Source of the DNA: Paramagnetospirillum marisnigri
GTDB lineage: Bacteria > Pseudomonadota > Alphaproteobacteria > Rhodospirillales > Magnetospirillaceae
DNA length: 64,000 nt
Direction: 5' to 3'
Assembly (NCBI RefSeq): GCF_001650715.1
Contig: NZ_LWQT01000098.1
Span: 124,001-188,000 of the forward strand
Shown here: positions 1 through 6,962 of the stretch, piece after piece
Position numbering within the stretch: the first letter of the stretch is position 1
Layout of the letters: each line of letters starts with the position of its first letter
Program-made: the position numbers and the translations under genes
The notes under the pieces: generated by a model
Seen by the model: the letters and a program-made list of their open reading frames with translations, nothing else
Told to the model about the DNA's origin: nothing
Databases searched by the model: none

Positions 1-88
1 CAAGGCGAGCCTTGATCTCGGGAAGCCGCTCCATCACCACATCCCGGCCCGAGCGGCCGACCACGTCGCCCATGTACAAAAGTCTCAT
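1..88 (-). CDS. YmdB-family metallophosphoesterase, N-terminal fragment (partial)
   Basis: Only the first 29 codons are inside the window; the rest lies to the left. The protein begins MRLLYMGDVVGRSGR, which is the typical start of the TIGR00282/YmdB calcineurin-like phosphoesterases, where the Asp of the GD pair is a metal ligand. Characterised members hydrolyse 2',3'-cyclic nucleotides. The ATG (complement of 86-88) overlaps the stop codon of the upstream cyclo-ligase gene in an ATGA arrangement, so the two are probably translated from one message. The identification rests on a short stretch and on the family's common position after 5-formyl-THF cyclo-ligase in alphaproteobacteria. Confidence 0.75.
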   Translation of the reverse strand, partial: MRLLYMGDVVGRSGRDVVMERLPEIKARL

Positions 89-669
89 GCCTGCTCCACC
101 GTGACCACGCCCTGTTCGGTCGCGATCTTGTCCAACCCCTGGTCCCAGGCCTCGGCCGGAACCGCCTCGACCCGCTGGGCGGCGAAGGCGAGTCCCACCG
201 CCAGCACTGGCCTCGCCCGGCGCAGCGCCGCCAGGGTGCGATCATAGTAGCCACCACCATAGCCCAGCCGGAACCCCTTTGCATCGAAGCAAAGCAGCGG
301 CACCAGCACCACGTCCGGCGTCACCCGTTCCGCCGAGGTCGGGGGATGGCGGGTTCCGTGCGGTCCGGCGTCCAGGGGATCGTCGGGCGACCAGGAGCGG
401 AACTCCAGGGGCGTCTCGCGCCCCACCACCACCGGCAGGGCCAGGGGATGGCCGCGCGCCGCCAAGGCCCGCATCAGCGGCCGGGGATCTATCTCGTCGG
501 CCAGGGGCCAATAGCCCGCCACCACCGCGCCGGGCGCCAGTTCCAGACCATCGGCCTGGTCGGCCAGGGCCTCTCCCGCCGAGACGCCCAATCGCGACGC
601 CGCATCGGCCCGAACGACGCGGGCGTGGCGGCGAAGCTCCATTTTCGGGTCCGGGGATGTCTGGATCAT
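85..669 (-). CDS. 5-formyltetrahydrofolate cyclo-ligase
   Basis: The enzyme converts 5-formyl-THF to 5,10-methenyl-THF with ATP in the cytoplasm and returns a storage folate to one-carbon metabolism. The 194-residue product has the usual family length. It carries the family signature near the C-terminus: GFRLGYGGGYYDRTL, the glycine/tyrosine loop, preceded by VPLLCFDAKG. Reading could extend upstream to 825, but that part coincides with the 6S RNA, so I start at the ATG at 669; an ATG at 642 (MELRRHARV) is an alternative. The order zapA - ssrS - cyclo-ligase is the classical one. It ends in a 4-base overlap with the YmdB-type gene. Regulation is probably by read-through from ssrS. Confidence 0.9.
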   Translation of the reverse strand: MIQTSPDPKMELRRHARVVRADAASRLGVSAGEALADQADGLELAPGAVVAGYWPLADEIDPRPLMRALAARGHPLALPVVVGRETPLEFRSWSPDDPLDAGPHGTRHPPTSAERVTPDVVLVPLLCFDAKGFRLGYGGGYYDRTLAALRRARPVLAVGLAFAAQRVEAVPAEAWDQGLDKIATEQGVVTVEQA

Positions 670-677
670 GGCAAATG

Positions 678-846
678 CCGGAGCGGCGCCACATCGGCCG
701 TTGGCGTGCGAGTCCTCCGCGGCCTGCTTGTGCAGGTGGGAGCCATGTAACGAAACCAGGGTTCCGACAGGGACAGCCCCCAAGAGGAAGATATTGGCCC
801 CAGGGACATGTGCTTCCTGACGCACCGCGCAGCAAACCGCTCCGAC
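678..846 (-). ncRNA. ssrS: 6S RNA
   Basis: The 185-base gap between zapA and the cyclo-ligase gene holds a strand-specific structured sequence. A closing stem pairs 837-844 with 679-686 (GGAGCGG with CCGCTCC on the RNA). Internally the minus strand reads CCTCTTGGGGGCTGTCCCTG and then GGCTCCCACCTGC, sequences typical of the central-bubble flanks of alphaproteobacterial 6S RNA. 6S RNA mimics an open promoter and sequesters the housekeeping RNA polymerase holoenzyme in stationary phase. The location between zapA and the folate cyclo-ligase gene is the conserved one in proteobacteria. Ends are estimated from the closing stem. A covariance-model search was not possible here. Confidence 0.8.
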
Positions 847-854
847 CGAGGACT

Positions 855-1181
855 CTAGGCTCTTTCCAGCCGGGTCGCAATGGCCTCGATACGCAGGGCC
901 AGCGACTCGATCAGCTTTGCCAACTGGGCGTCACCATCGGCGGCGCATTTGACATCGTCGCCCAGGCGCCCCAACTGCTCGCGCGCTTCCGACAATTCGT
1001 CGGCCAGCAGCAGCCCCACCATCACCAGCAGGCGGGCGTCCGAGACATTGCCGACGGTGGACAGCAGATGCTGGGCATGGGCATCGACCTCGCGCCCCAG
1101 GGCCTGGACCCGGGTGACCTGGGAATCATCGCAGGCGATGTCGTAGACCCGGCCATTGATGGTGATGTTGACGACAGCCAC
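855..1181 (-). CDS. zapA: Cell division protein ZapA
   Basis: ZapA binds FtsZ and promotes protofilament bundling at the division site. The 108-residue product has the two expected parts: an N-terminal beta-rich head (VNITINGRVYDIACDD) and a long C-terminal coiled coil that forms the dimer/tetramer stalk, with the family-typical segment SDARLLVMVGLLLADEL at about 47-63. It follows the DUF4164 gene by 3 bases and precedes ssrS by about 10, so the three are likely cotranscribed. The start ATG at 1181 gives a canonical ZapA N-terminus. Confidence 0.92.
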   Translation of the reverse strand: MAVVNITINGRVYDIACDDSQVTRVQALGREVDAHAQHLLSTVGNVSDARLLVMVGLLLADELSEAREQLGRLGDDVKCAADGDAQLAKLIESLALRIEAIATRLERA

Positions 1182-1184
1182 CGC

Positions 1185-1421
1185 CTAGTCCTCCAGCAGG
1201 TCGTGTAGGCGGAGGATGGCATGGTCGAGCCGCTCGGCCACCAGCCGGGTGGTCTCCTCCAGCCGGGCGTAATCGTCATGGGCGCCCCGCAGTTCGCCCG
1301 CAAGCAGCAGGTCACCGGCCCCCACCCGGGCGGCGGCGCTTTCCAGACGGTCGATGGCGCTGCCCAGGCGGCGCATGGCCTCCTCGGTCCGCTGCAAACT
1401 GACACTCTGACGCTGGTCCAC
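1185..1421 (-). CDS. DUF4164-type coiled-coil protein upstream of zapA
   Basis: A small, highly charged helical protein of about 78 residues, predicted to be one coiled coil, with no catalytic motif. Proteins of this kind (DUF4164) are commonly encoded directly before zapA in alphaproteobacteria, so a link to cell division is inferred but unproven. The frame stays open upstream to 1529, but that extension has an unlikely composition. A GTG at 1421 is preceded on the minus strand by GGGGGAG at 5-base spacing and gives a clean helical start (VDQRQSVSLQRTEEAM). The gene stops 3 bases before zapA starts, which suggests coupling. Confidence 0.7.
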   Translation of the reverse strand: MDQRQSVSLQRTEEAMRRLGSAIDRLESAAARVGAGDLLLAGELRGAHDDYARLEETTRLVAERLDHAILRLHDLLED

Positions 1422-1600
1422 GCCCACTCCCCCGGAAGCCTTTGACGAAACTGCCCAAAAATATTTGATGAAACCGAAGGTATGGCCGAAGGCGAAGGGA
1501 GTCAACGGAGCTGCGTCATGGCACCGCATTGGCGTTTGATCCGCCGCCCGGCTGAGGCTACCCTTGATGCCACTTGGTCCTCACCTTTCGGGAGCGACAG

Positions 1601-2089
1601 ATGCGCCTTGTCCCCATGACCGCAGCCTTGCTGCTGTCCATTCTTCTCGCCCATCCGGCGGTGGCCGAGGATGTCGTGACGCTGTCCAAGGGCCAAAGCG
1701 TCTATGTTCCGGTCTATTCCCACATCTCCCACGGCAACCTGGACAGCCAGGGCCAGCCCATGACCCTGCTGCTGTCGGCCATGCTCAGCATCCGCAATAC
1801 CGACCTCCACCATCCCATCACCGTCAAGTCGGCCCGTTACTACGACACCGACGGCAAGGTCCTGAAGGAATTCGTCGCCAAGCCGGTGGCCCTGGGGGCC
1901 ATGGCCTCCATGGAACAGTTCATCGAGCATCGCGACAAGAGCGGCGGCAGCGGTGCCAATTTCGTGGTGGAATGGGTCGCGGACAAGCCAGTCAACCCGC
2001 CCATCATCGAGACGGTCAACGCCTATTTCTTCGGCACCCAGTCGGTGGCCTTCACCAGCCCTGGGCGGGTGATCCAGACCAAGCCGTGA
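1601..2089 (+). CDS. Secreted DUF3124-type protein
   Basis: A 162-residue exported protein. The ATG at 1601 follows GGAG at 1591-1594 and opens a signal peptide (MRLVPMTAALLLSILLAHPAVAEDV, cleavage probably after AVA). The mature part carries YVPVYSHISHG, LSIRNTD and GSGANFVVEW, which resemble the DUF3124 family of small periplasmic proteins of unknown function. A TTG 27 bases upstream is possible but would place a charged stretch before the signal peptide. The following gene overlaps by 4 bases (GTGA), so the two form a pair. Confidence 0.7.
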   Translation: MRLVPMTAALLLSILLAHPAVAEDVVTLSKGQSVYVPVYSHISHGNLDSQGQPMTLLLSAMLSIRNTDLHHPITVKSARYYDTDGKVLKEFVAKPVALGAMASMEQFIEHRDKSGGSGANFVVEWVADKPVNPPIIETVNAYFFGTQSVAFTSPGRVIQTKP

Positions 2090-2442
2090 TCCGGGTCGCC
2101 ACCCTTGATCAGGCCCGGGCCGCCCTGACAGAGGCTCCGCCCGGCGCCGCCGTCTTGCTGTTCAGCCCGCCCGCCGCCGCCCTGTCCCTCGGCGTCGGCT
2201 GGTGGCGGGCGCTGGAGCGGGCCTTGCGCCATGACTATCCCGACAGAAATTTCGAGGCGGTGCTGGATTGCGGCCCCGCCCCCGGCCATGCCCTGGAAGC
2301 CATCCGCGCCGGGGTCACGGCGGTGATGCTGGACGCCCCCCCGAACGTGCTCGAGGCCGTCGCGGATATCGCGACGGCCTCGGGAGCCCGGGTCTTGGGG
2401 GTCGGGCCCGCCCTGCCCCTTCCTTCCGGCGAGAGGAAATAA
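2086..2442 (+). CDS. Hypothetical cytoplasmic protein coupled to the DUF3124 gene
   Basis: A 118-residue protein that starts with GTG inside the stop codon of the DUF3124 gene (GTGA). It has alternating hydrophobic strands and helices: AVLLFSPP, NFEAVLDCG, AIRAGVTAVMLDAP, ASGARVLGVG. This looks like a half or three-quarter alpha/beta barrel or Rossmann-like fold. I see no catalytic motif and no signal peptide, and I do not recognise the family. The overlap and the coding-type third-position GC support it as a real gene. Confidence 0.6.
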   Translation: MIRVATLDQARAALTEAPPGAAVLLFSPPAAALSLGVGWWRALERALRHDYPDRNFEAVLDCGPAPGHALEAIRAGVTAVMLDAPPNVLEAVADIATASGARVLGVGPALPLPSGERK

Positions 2443-2468
2443 CCGGAAGGAGGGACGGCGGCCATTGG

Positions 2469-2780
2469 CTACTTGGAAGCCGCCGGGGCGGGGGTCGCCG
2501 GAGTGGCCGGGGTAGCGGGCGAAGCCGGGGTCGCCGGGGCGGCGGCCACATGCTTGGCCTTCTTCACCTTGGCCACCTTGTCGGTCTTGGCCTTTTCCAC
2601 CTTGTCAGCCTTGGCTTCGACCTTGGCGGCGGGAGCCGAACCGCTGGCCTGGGTCATCGCACCCACCGCGGCCGGGGCGGCGACGGTGCCGGCGGTCGGG
2701 GTGTTGCCCTGCGCCAGCGCCGCGAAGGGCAGCAGCGAGGCGGCGACAAGGGCGGTGGCGAAGAAGCGGGAAGTACGCAT
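2469..2780 (-). CDS. Secreted Ala/Lys/Pro-rich low-complexity protein
   Basis: A 103-residue protein with a clear signal peptide (MRTSRFFATALVAASLLPFAALA-QG). It is followed by an Ala/Val/Thr region, a lysine-rich helix made of KVEKAKTDKVAK-type repeats at about 53-78, and a C-terminal tail of short Pro-Ala-Thr repeats (PATP units). The composition suggests a DNA-, polyanion- or peptidoglycan-associated periplasmic protein, but no function can be assigned. It faces the DUF3124 pair convergently across about 25 bases. Similar exported Ala/Lys-rich proteins occur throughout proteobacteria. Confidence 0.6.
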   Translation of the reverse strand: MRTSRFFATALVAASLLPFAALAQGNTPTAGTVAAPAAVGAMTQASGSAPAAKVEAKADKVEKAKTDKVAKVKKAKHVAAAPATPASPATPATPATPAPAASK

Positions 2781-2896
2781 GACTTAGGTCCTTTCTGTGT
2801 CTCGGTCCGAAGGGCATCGCGCCGTTCGGTAAGGCTAATGTCGCCCTTGCGCGTGGCGGGAATAAGGACCAATTGTGATGCTTTCGTGGCACGAGG

Positions 2897-3598
2897 TTGC
2901 GCCGCCGCCGCCGCCGTGCTTCAACTCTCCCGTCATTGTCACCCGCCCCATGGAGGCCCGCCATTTCCGCCGCTCCCTGCCGCCTGTACCTGATCACGCC
3001 CCCCCGGATCGAAACCCCCTTCCAGTGGGTCGAGACCCTGAAATCCGCCCTGGACGGCGGCGATGTCGCCTGCCTGCAGATCCGCCTGAAGGATCTCGAC
3101 GACGACGCCTTGGCCCGGGTGGTGGACGTGCTGCGTCCGGTGGCGCAGCGCCAGGGCGTGGCGGTGCTGCTCAACGACCGGCCCGACCTGGCCTTCGAAA
3201 CCGGCTGCGACGGCGTCCATATCGGCCAGGAGGACGCCAGCTTCGCCGAGGCGCGCAAGGCCCTGGGTCCCGATGGCATCATCGGCGTCACCTGCCATGA
3301 CTCCCGCCACCTGGCCATGGAAGCGGGCGAGAATGGCGCCGATTACGTCGCCTTTGGCGCCTTCTTCCCCACCGAGACGAAGCAGGCCCGCCATCACGCC
3401 GATCTCGACCTGCTGGACTGGTGGAGCGAGCTGTTCACCGTGCCCTGTGTCGCCATCGGCGGCATCACCCCCGAAAACGCCAGACCCCTGGTGGAAGCGG
3501 GCGCCGATTTCCTGGCGGTGTCGGGCGGGGTCTGGAACCACCCCGAGGGTCCGGCGGCGGCGGTGGCCGCCTTCAACCGCATCATGAAGGGCGGCTGA
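2897..3598 (+). CDS. thiE: Thiamine-phosphate synthase
   Basis: ThiE joins HMP diphosphate and thiazole phosphate to give thiamine monophosphate. The core shows the TIM-barrel signatures: [20 protein letters not shown] (phosphate/HMP-PP binding), [39 protein letters not shown] and [11 protein letters not shown], ending with a [12 protein letters not shown] phosphate loop. The start is unclear. A TTG at 2897 gives 233 residues with an arginine-rich leader, while GGAGG at 2952-2956 sits 6 bases before an in-frame ATT at 2963, which would give 211 residues. No TPP riboswitch core was found upstream. The LOG-family gene begins 1 base after the stop. Confidence 0.9.
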   Translation: MRRRRRRASTLPSLSPAPWRPAISAAPCRLYLITPPRIETPFQWVETLKSALDGGDVACLQIRLKDLDDDALARVVDVLRPVAQRQGVAVLLNDRPDLAFETGCDGVHIGQEDASFAEARKALGPDGIIGVTCHDSRHLAMEAGENGADYVAFGAFFPTETKQARHHADLDLLDWWSELFTVPCVAIGGITPENARPLVEAGADFLAVSGGVWNHPEGPAAAVAAFNRIMKGG

Positions 3599-3599
3599 G

Positions 3600-4181
3600 A
3601 TGAAACGGGTCTGCGTCTTCTGCGGCTCATCCATGGGCAACCGGCCCGACTATGCCGAGTCCGCCCGCGAGTTGGGGCGCCAGATCGCCCGGCGCGGCCT
3701 GGGGCTGGTCTATGGTGGCGGTAATGTGGGACTGATGGGCGTGGTGGCCGACGCCGCCCTGGAAGCCGGGGCCGAGGTCATCGGCGTCATCCCGGAAACC
3801 CTGATGCGGTGGGAAGTCGGGCACCAGTCTCTCACCGAACTGCGCGTGGTGGGCTCCATGCACGAGCGCAAGGCCATGATGGCCGACCTGGCCGATGGTT
3901 TCATCGCCATGGCGGGCGGCATCGGCACCCTGGAGGAATTGTTCGAGATCTGGACCTGGGGCCAGTTGGGCCTGCACGCCAAGCCGCTGGGCTTCCTCGA
4001 CGTCGCTGGCTATTTCTCCCATCTGCATGCCTTTCTCGACCATACTGCGGCGGAAGGATTCGTCCGCCCCCGCCATCGCGACATGGTGGCGGTGGACGCT
4101 GATCCGGCCAGCCTGCTCGACAGGTTGGTGGCCTATGCCGCGCCTGCCGCCATCCAGGTGATCGACAGCCAGGCAACGTGA
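3600..4181 (+). CDS. LOG-family (TIGR00730) nucleotide phosphoribohydrolase
   Basis: The family hydrolyses nucleoside 5'-monophosphates such as AMP and cytokinin riboside monophosphates, releasing the base. The 193-residue protein has the Rossmann-like start VCVFCGSSMG, LVYGGGNVGLMGVVA at about 37-51, and HERKAMMADLADGFIAMAGGIGTLEELFE at about 82-110. The usual PGGxGTxxE motif here reads AGGIGTLEE, with proline replaced by alanine, while the catalytic Arg/Glu (ERK, EE) are kept. The ATG lies 1 base after the thiE stop codon, so translation is coupled, although the two products share no obvious pathway. Confidence 0.85.
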   Translation: MKRVCVFCGSSMGNRPDYAESARELGRQIARRGLGLVYGGGNVGLMGVVADAALEAGAEVIGVIPETLMRWEVGHQSLTELRVVGSMHERKAMMADLADGFIAMAGGIGTLEELFEIWTWGQLGLHAKPLGFLDVAGYFSHLHAFLDHTAAEGFVRPRHRDMVAVDADPASLLDRLVAYAAPAAIQVIDSQAT

Positions 4182-4191
4182 TTTCCAAGGC

Positions 4192-4220
4192 TTGACACGT
4201 CGTTCCGGTCGCCATATAAA
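4192..4220 (+). promoter_or_regulatory. Sigma-70-type promoter of tRNA-Val
   Basis: A perfect TTGACA at 4192-4197 and TATAAA at 4215-4220 are separated by 17 bases. The -10 box lies 20 bases before the first base of the tRNA. This is the best consensus promoter I saw in the window. Confidence 0.85.
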
Positions 4221-4240
4221 GCGGCCTCTTCGCGAGGCAT

Positions 4241-4315
4241 GGGCGATTAGCTCAGCGGGAGAGCACTCCCTTCACACGGGAGGGGTCGCAAGTTCAATCC
4301 TTGCATCGCCCACCA
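4241..4315 (+). tRNA. tRNA-Val (CAC anticodon)
   Basis: A complete cloverleaf. The acceptor stem GGGCGAT (4241-4247) pairs with ATCGCCC (4305-4311), followed by A and an encoded CCA at 4313-4315. The D arm contains TAGCTCAGCGGGAGAGC. The anticodon stem CTCCC/GGGAG encloses the loop TTCACAC, so the anticodon is CAC (valine, GUG codons). The T arm reads TTCAATC. It is a single-gene unit with its own promoter and terminator. Confidence 0.97.
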
Positions 4316-4330
4316 TCCTCCGAATCGTGA

Positions 4331-4355
4331 AAGCCCCGGGTCTCCCGGGGCTTTT
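4331..4355 (+). terminator. Rho-independent terminator of tRNA-Val
   Basis: A perfect 10-bp stem (AAGCCCCGGG at 4331-4340 with CCCGGGGCTT at 4344-4353) with a 3-base loop, running into TTTT. Confidence 0.92.
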
Positions 4356-4390
4356 CGCGTTTTTGGGCCCCGCCGCCCTGATCCTCCCCG

Positions 4391-4426
4391 GACAAAAGAA
4401 AAGGGCGGGTAGTGACCTACCCGCCC
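4391..4426 (-). terminator. Terminator of the lipoprotein gene
   Basis: A 10-bp stem (4403-4412 with 4417-4426) and a TGAC/GTCA loop, followed on the minus strand by TTTTCTTTTG. It lies about 25 bases beyond the stop codon of the gene at 4451. Confidence 0.85.
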
Positions 4427-4450
4427 CGGCCTTCTGACTGCGACACCAAA

Positions 4451-5263
4451 TTACTTGGTGTTGTAGTAGCCGTAACCGCGCCAGCCTTGATGGCGCCAAT
4501 CATCCATATGCCAAGTATAGGCATAGGGATTGGCCATCTGCGGCTTAATGGAGGTGATAGCCGACACCGGCAACGCTTCCATGGTCAGGTTGGCCAGCCC
4601 GGCCGTCGCCTTGGAGAAGGGAACGACGGTCACCGTCAGGTAACGGCCATCCTTGAAGGCCTCGGTGCGGGCATAGGTCTTGTTGTTATAGACCACGACG
4701 CCGGTATTGGCGCTCCAGTAGCTGTGCTCCTGGGCGGTCAGCAGGGCGGCGTTGAAGTGACGCTGCCAGGCCTCGACCACATAGACGATCTCTTCCTGGG
4801 CATTGGTCGGCCGATAGCGGCTGCCCAGATGGTTCAGGATATCGACCGAATAACGCGGCACCATGGCATGGGCCTCGTCGGTGATGGTCACCTCCAGATT
4901 CTCGCCGGCGGCGTCCTTCAGGGCGGCTTTGATCAGCGGCACGTCGGTCTGAATGGTCTGATCGACCACCGACTTGTACAGGGTCTGGCTGACGGCCTCG
5001 ACCACCGGACGGGTCCGGGGATCATAGGGATTGGCCACCGGCTCGATCACCTGCAGCGTCTGGTCGGCCTTGTTGTAGACGGCGATGGTGCCGACCAGCG
5101 AGACCAGGTCATTCTGGTAGGAACCAGCCGGAACCACATAGCGCATTTCCGCCGGAGGAACCAGATTGGTCGGCTTGGCTTCGCTGGCATAGTGAATGCC
5201 GGTGCATCCGCCCAGGGCGGGCAGGATGCATGCGACCAAAGCGGTGATACGGGACTTAATCAT
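4451..5263 (-). CDS. Outer-membrane or periplasmic lipoprotein of unknown function
   Basis: A 270-residue lipoprotein. The N-terminus MIKSRITALVACILPALGGCTG has a lipobox (LGGC, modified Cys at about 20), and the residues after Cys are not Asp, so outer-membrane sorting is likely. The mature protein has no motif I recognise. The C-terminus is rich in Trp, Tyr and Gly (AYTWHMDDWRHQGWRGYGYY). The frame extends to an ATG at 5278, but the ATG at 5263 starts the signal peptide cleanly. It lies downstream of the OmpA-domain lipoprotein on the same strand, which suggests a shared envelope function. Confidence 0.7.
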   Translation of the reverse strand: MIKSRITALVACILPALGGCTGIHYASEAKPTNLVPPAEMRYVVPAGSYQNDLVSLVGTIAVYNKADQTLQVIEPVANPYDPRTRPVVEAVSQTLYKSVVDQTIQTDVPLIKAALKDAAGENLEVTITDEAHAMVPRYSVDILNHLGSRYRPTNAQEEIVYVVEAWQRHFNAALLTAQEHSYWSANTGVVVYNNKTYARTEAFKDGRYLTVTVVPFSKATAGLANLTMEALPVSAITSIKPQMANPYAYTWHMDDWRHQGWRGYGYYNTK

Positions 5264-5290
5264 CGTGTGTGCTCCCACATCTCATGTTCT

Positions 5291-5330
5291 GTGGCGCGAC
5301 CACCCGGAACCTGGTTCCGGGCGGCGCCAC
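5291..5330 (-). repeat. Nested inverted repeat between two lipoprotein genes
   Basis: An inner stem of 9 bp (5303-5311 with 5313-5321, CCCGGAACC/GGTTCCGGG) is enclosed by an outer stem (GTGGCGC 5291-5297 with GCGCCAC 5324-5330). There is no U-run on either strand, so it may be an RNA-stabilising intercistronic hairpin and not a terminator. Confidence 0.6.
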
Positions 5331-5339
5331 CAGGCGGAA

Positions 5340-6575
5340 TCAATAGTCGAACAGGATCTCGACGCGACGCGCACGACCATCCTGCGGCCCGGCCCAAGCC
5401 TCGCCGGGACGCGAGTCGACCGAGGTGGTGGTTCCACCCAGCTTGGCGATCTCGGCGGCCACCGCCTGGGCGCGTTCACGCGACAGACGGGAATTGGTGG
5501 CGGCCGAACCGGTGCGGTCGGTGAAGCCGACCACCCGAACCGACTTCGGCTTCAGGTTCTTCTGGGCGGCGACCACGTATTTCAGCTTCTCGATGTCCTG
5601 CGAGCTCAGCTTGCTGGAGCCGGGCGTGAAGAACACGGCGAAGTGATTGGCGCCATAGCCGTAGCCATAGCCATAGGAATGGCCACGATCACCATAGGCA
5701 TAGCCACCATAGGTGCCACGGCCCCAGGCCGTGCCAGCCAGGGTGATCTCGACACGACGGTTGCGAGCCTCTTTGACACCGTCATTGGTAGCAACCGCCA
5801 GGCTGGACTCACCCAGGGCGTCTTCGCTGATCAATGCGGGATTGATGCCCAGCTTGGTCAGTTCCGCCGCGACCACGTCGGCACGGTGACGCGCCAGCCG
5901 CAGATTGGTCTCTCGCGAGCCCAGGGTGTCGGTGAAACCAGACACCGAAACCACCGGGGCGCGAAGCTGCGCCTGGACCGAGGCCACTTCCTTCAGGGTC
6001 GACTGCGCCTGGGCCGACAACTGCGACGATCCGAGCGCGAAAGTGACCACGAAGCTGCGACGCACATCGGCGGCAACCTCGGTCACCGGAGCCGGCTTCT
6101 TCAAGATGGGTTCGTGCGCCAGGAACACCTTGCGGCAGCTCTGGGTCACGTTGGTCTGGGCAGCCTGCTCCAGCCAGCAGTCGAAGGCCACCTGGGCCTT
6201 GGCGGCAGCGGCAGGAACCCGCTCGGTGGCGCCGGAGGCGAGATAGCCCATCAGGCGCGCCCGGGCGGCCGTCAGCTCGGGAACCGCCGGAGCCGGAAGC
6301 GGACGAATGGTCAGCTCATCGGGCTTCACCACTTCGCCATCGAGAATCCGCAGAGCCTTGCGGGCGGTCTGGGTCGCATCAACCCACTCGACCTCGCTCT
6401 GGACTTCCTGGCGGGTATAGGCCTGGTATTCCTGGAACAGGGCCTGGGCGAAAGGCGAACCAGCCGGAGCCTGGGCGCCCAGAACCTTCTGCACGTCGGT
6501 AACATCCGCGGGCAAAGCGCAGGCAGCCAGGGCAGCAGTTGCGGCCACCCCTATCCATCGTGTGAATCTTTTCAT
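5340..6575 (-). CDS. Lipoprotein with two tandem OmpA-like peptidoglycan-binding domains
   Basis: A 411-residue envelope protein. It has a lipobox (LAAC, Cys19), a helical region to about 170, OmpA domain 1 at about 174-282 (VSVSGFTDTLGSRETNLRLARHRA), a Gly/Tyr-rich linker at about 283-309 with GYGYGYG repeats, and OmpA domain 2 at about 311-411 (RVVGFTDRTGSAATNSRLSRERA). Both domains keep the Asp and Arg that bind diaminopimelate of peptidoglycan (TD near the first motif, R in the following helix). Two such domains in one lipoprotein are unusual; most family members have one. It likely ties the outer membrane to the cell wall, and the Gly/Tyr linker may be flexible. Confidence 0.85.
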   Translation of the reverse strand: MKRFTRWIGVAATAALAACALPADVTDVQKVLGAQAPAGSPFAQALFQEYQAYTRQEVQSEVEWVDATQTARKALRILDGEVVKPDELTIRPLPAPAVPELTAARARLMGYLASGATERVPAAAAKAQVAFDCWLEQAAQTNVTQSCRKVFLAHEPILKKPAPVTEVAADVRRSFVVTFALGSSQLSAQAQSTLKEVASVQAQLRAPVVSVSGFTDTLGSRETNLRLARHRADVVAAELTKLGINPALISEDALGESSLAVATNDGVKEARNRRVEITLAGTAWGRGTYGGYAYGDRGHSYGYGYGYGANHFAVFFTPGSSKLSSQDIEKLKYVVAAQKNLKPKSVRVVGFTDRTGSAATNSRLSRERAQAVAAEIAKLGGTTTSVDSRPGEAWAGPQDGRARRVEILFDY

Positions 6576-6962
6576 TTGTCACTCCTCGTTTGGAGAACGG
6601 AGTCAGAGAAATCAGACTCGCCCGTGGCCCCGCCATGCGCGGCTGCACGATACGAGCTTCGAAATGTCAAAGTGCCGTTATTGATCTATTGTTAATTCCC
6701 ACAGCACAGCCGAAAGGCATGCGCTTCCCTCTAGGCAGCCATAGAACTGCGGCAGGAAGAGTAGTTCAAAATCTCCTCCGCAACCAGAGGGGAAGTTGAC
6801 GACCATGACTCTGTGCCCATGAACATGAACATTATCCCAACTTATGGACGGATAGGCAAAATCCGACGCCCCAAAGTTGCGGCGCCGCCGCAATGTAAAA
6901 TCACGGGAAATCGCCAAAAAACGCTACCATAGTGCCCCCAGCGAGGTCCCGGAGCCCCATTC
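6576..6962. other. Intergenic control region between OmpA lipoprotein and UrtA-like receptor genes
   Basis: A 387-base divergent region with lower GC than the neighbours. It contains a perfect 7-bp-arm palindrome TTGCGGCGCCGCCGCAA at 6877-6893, about 70 bases before the GTG of the receptor gene, which is a candidate operator. AT-rich stretches at 6675-6700 and 6890-6930 could hold the two divergent promoters. I found no gene or RNA here. Confidence 0.5.

Noticed and set aside
2785-2900. TPP riboswitch before thiE
   Set aside because: The conserved CUGAGA and ACCUGAUCUGG-type elements of the THI box are not present.
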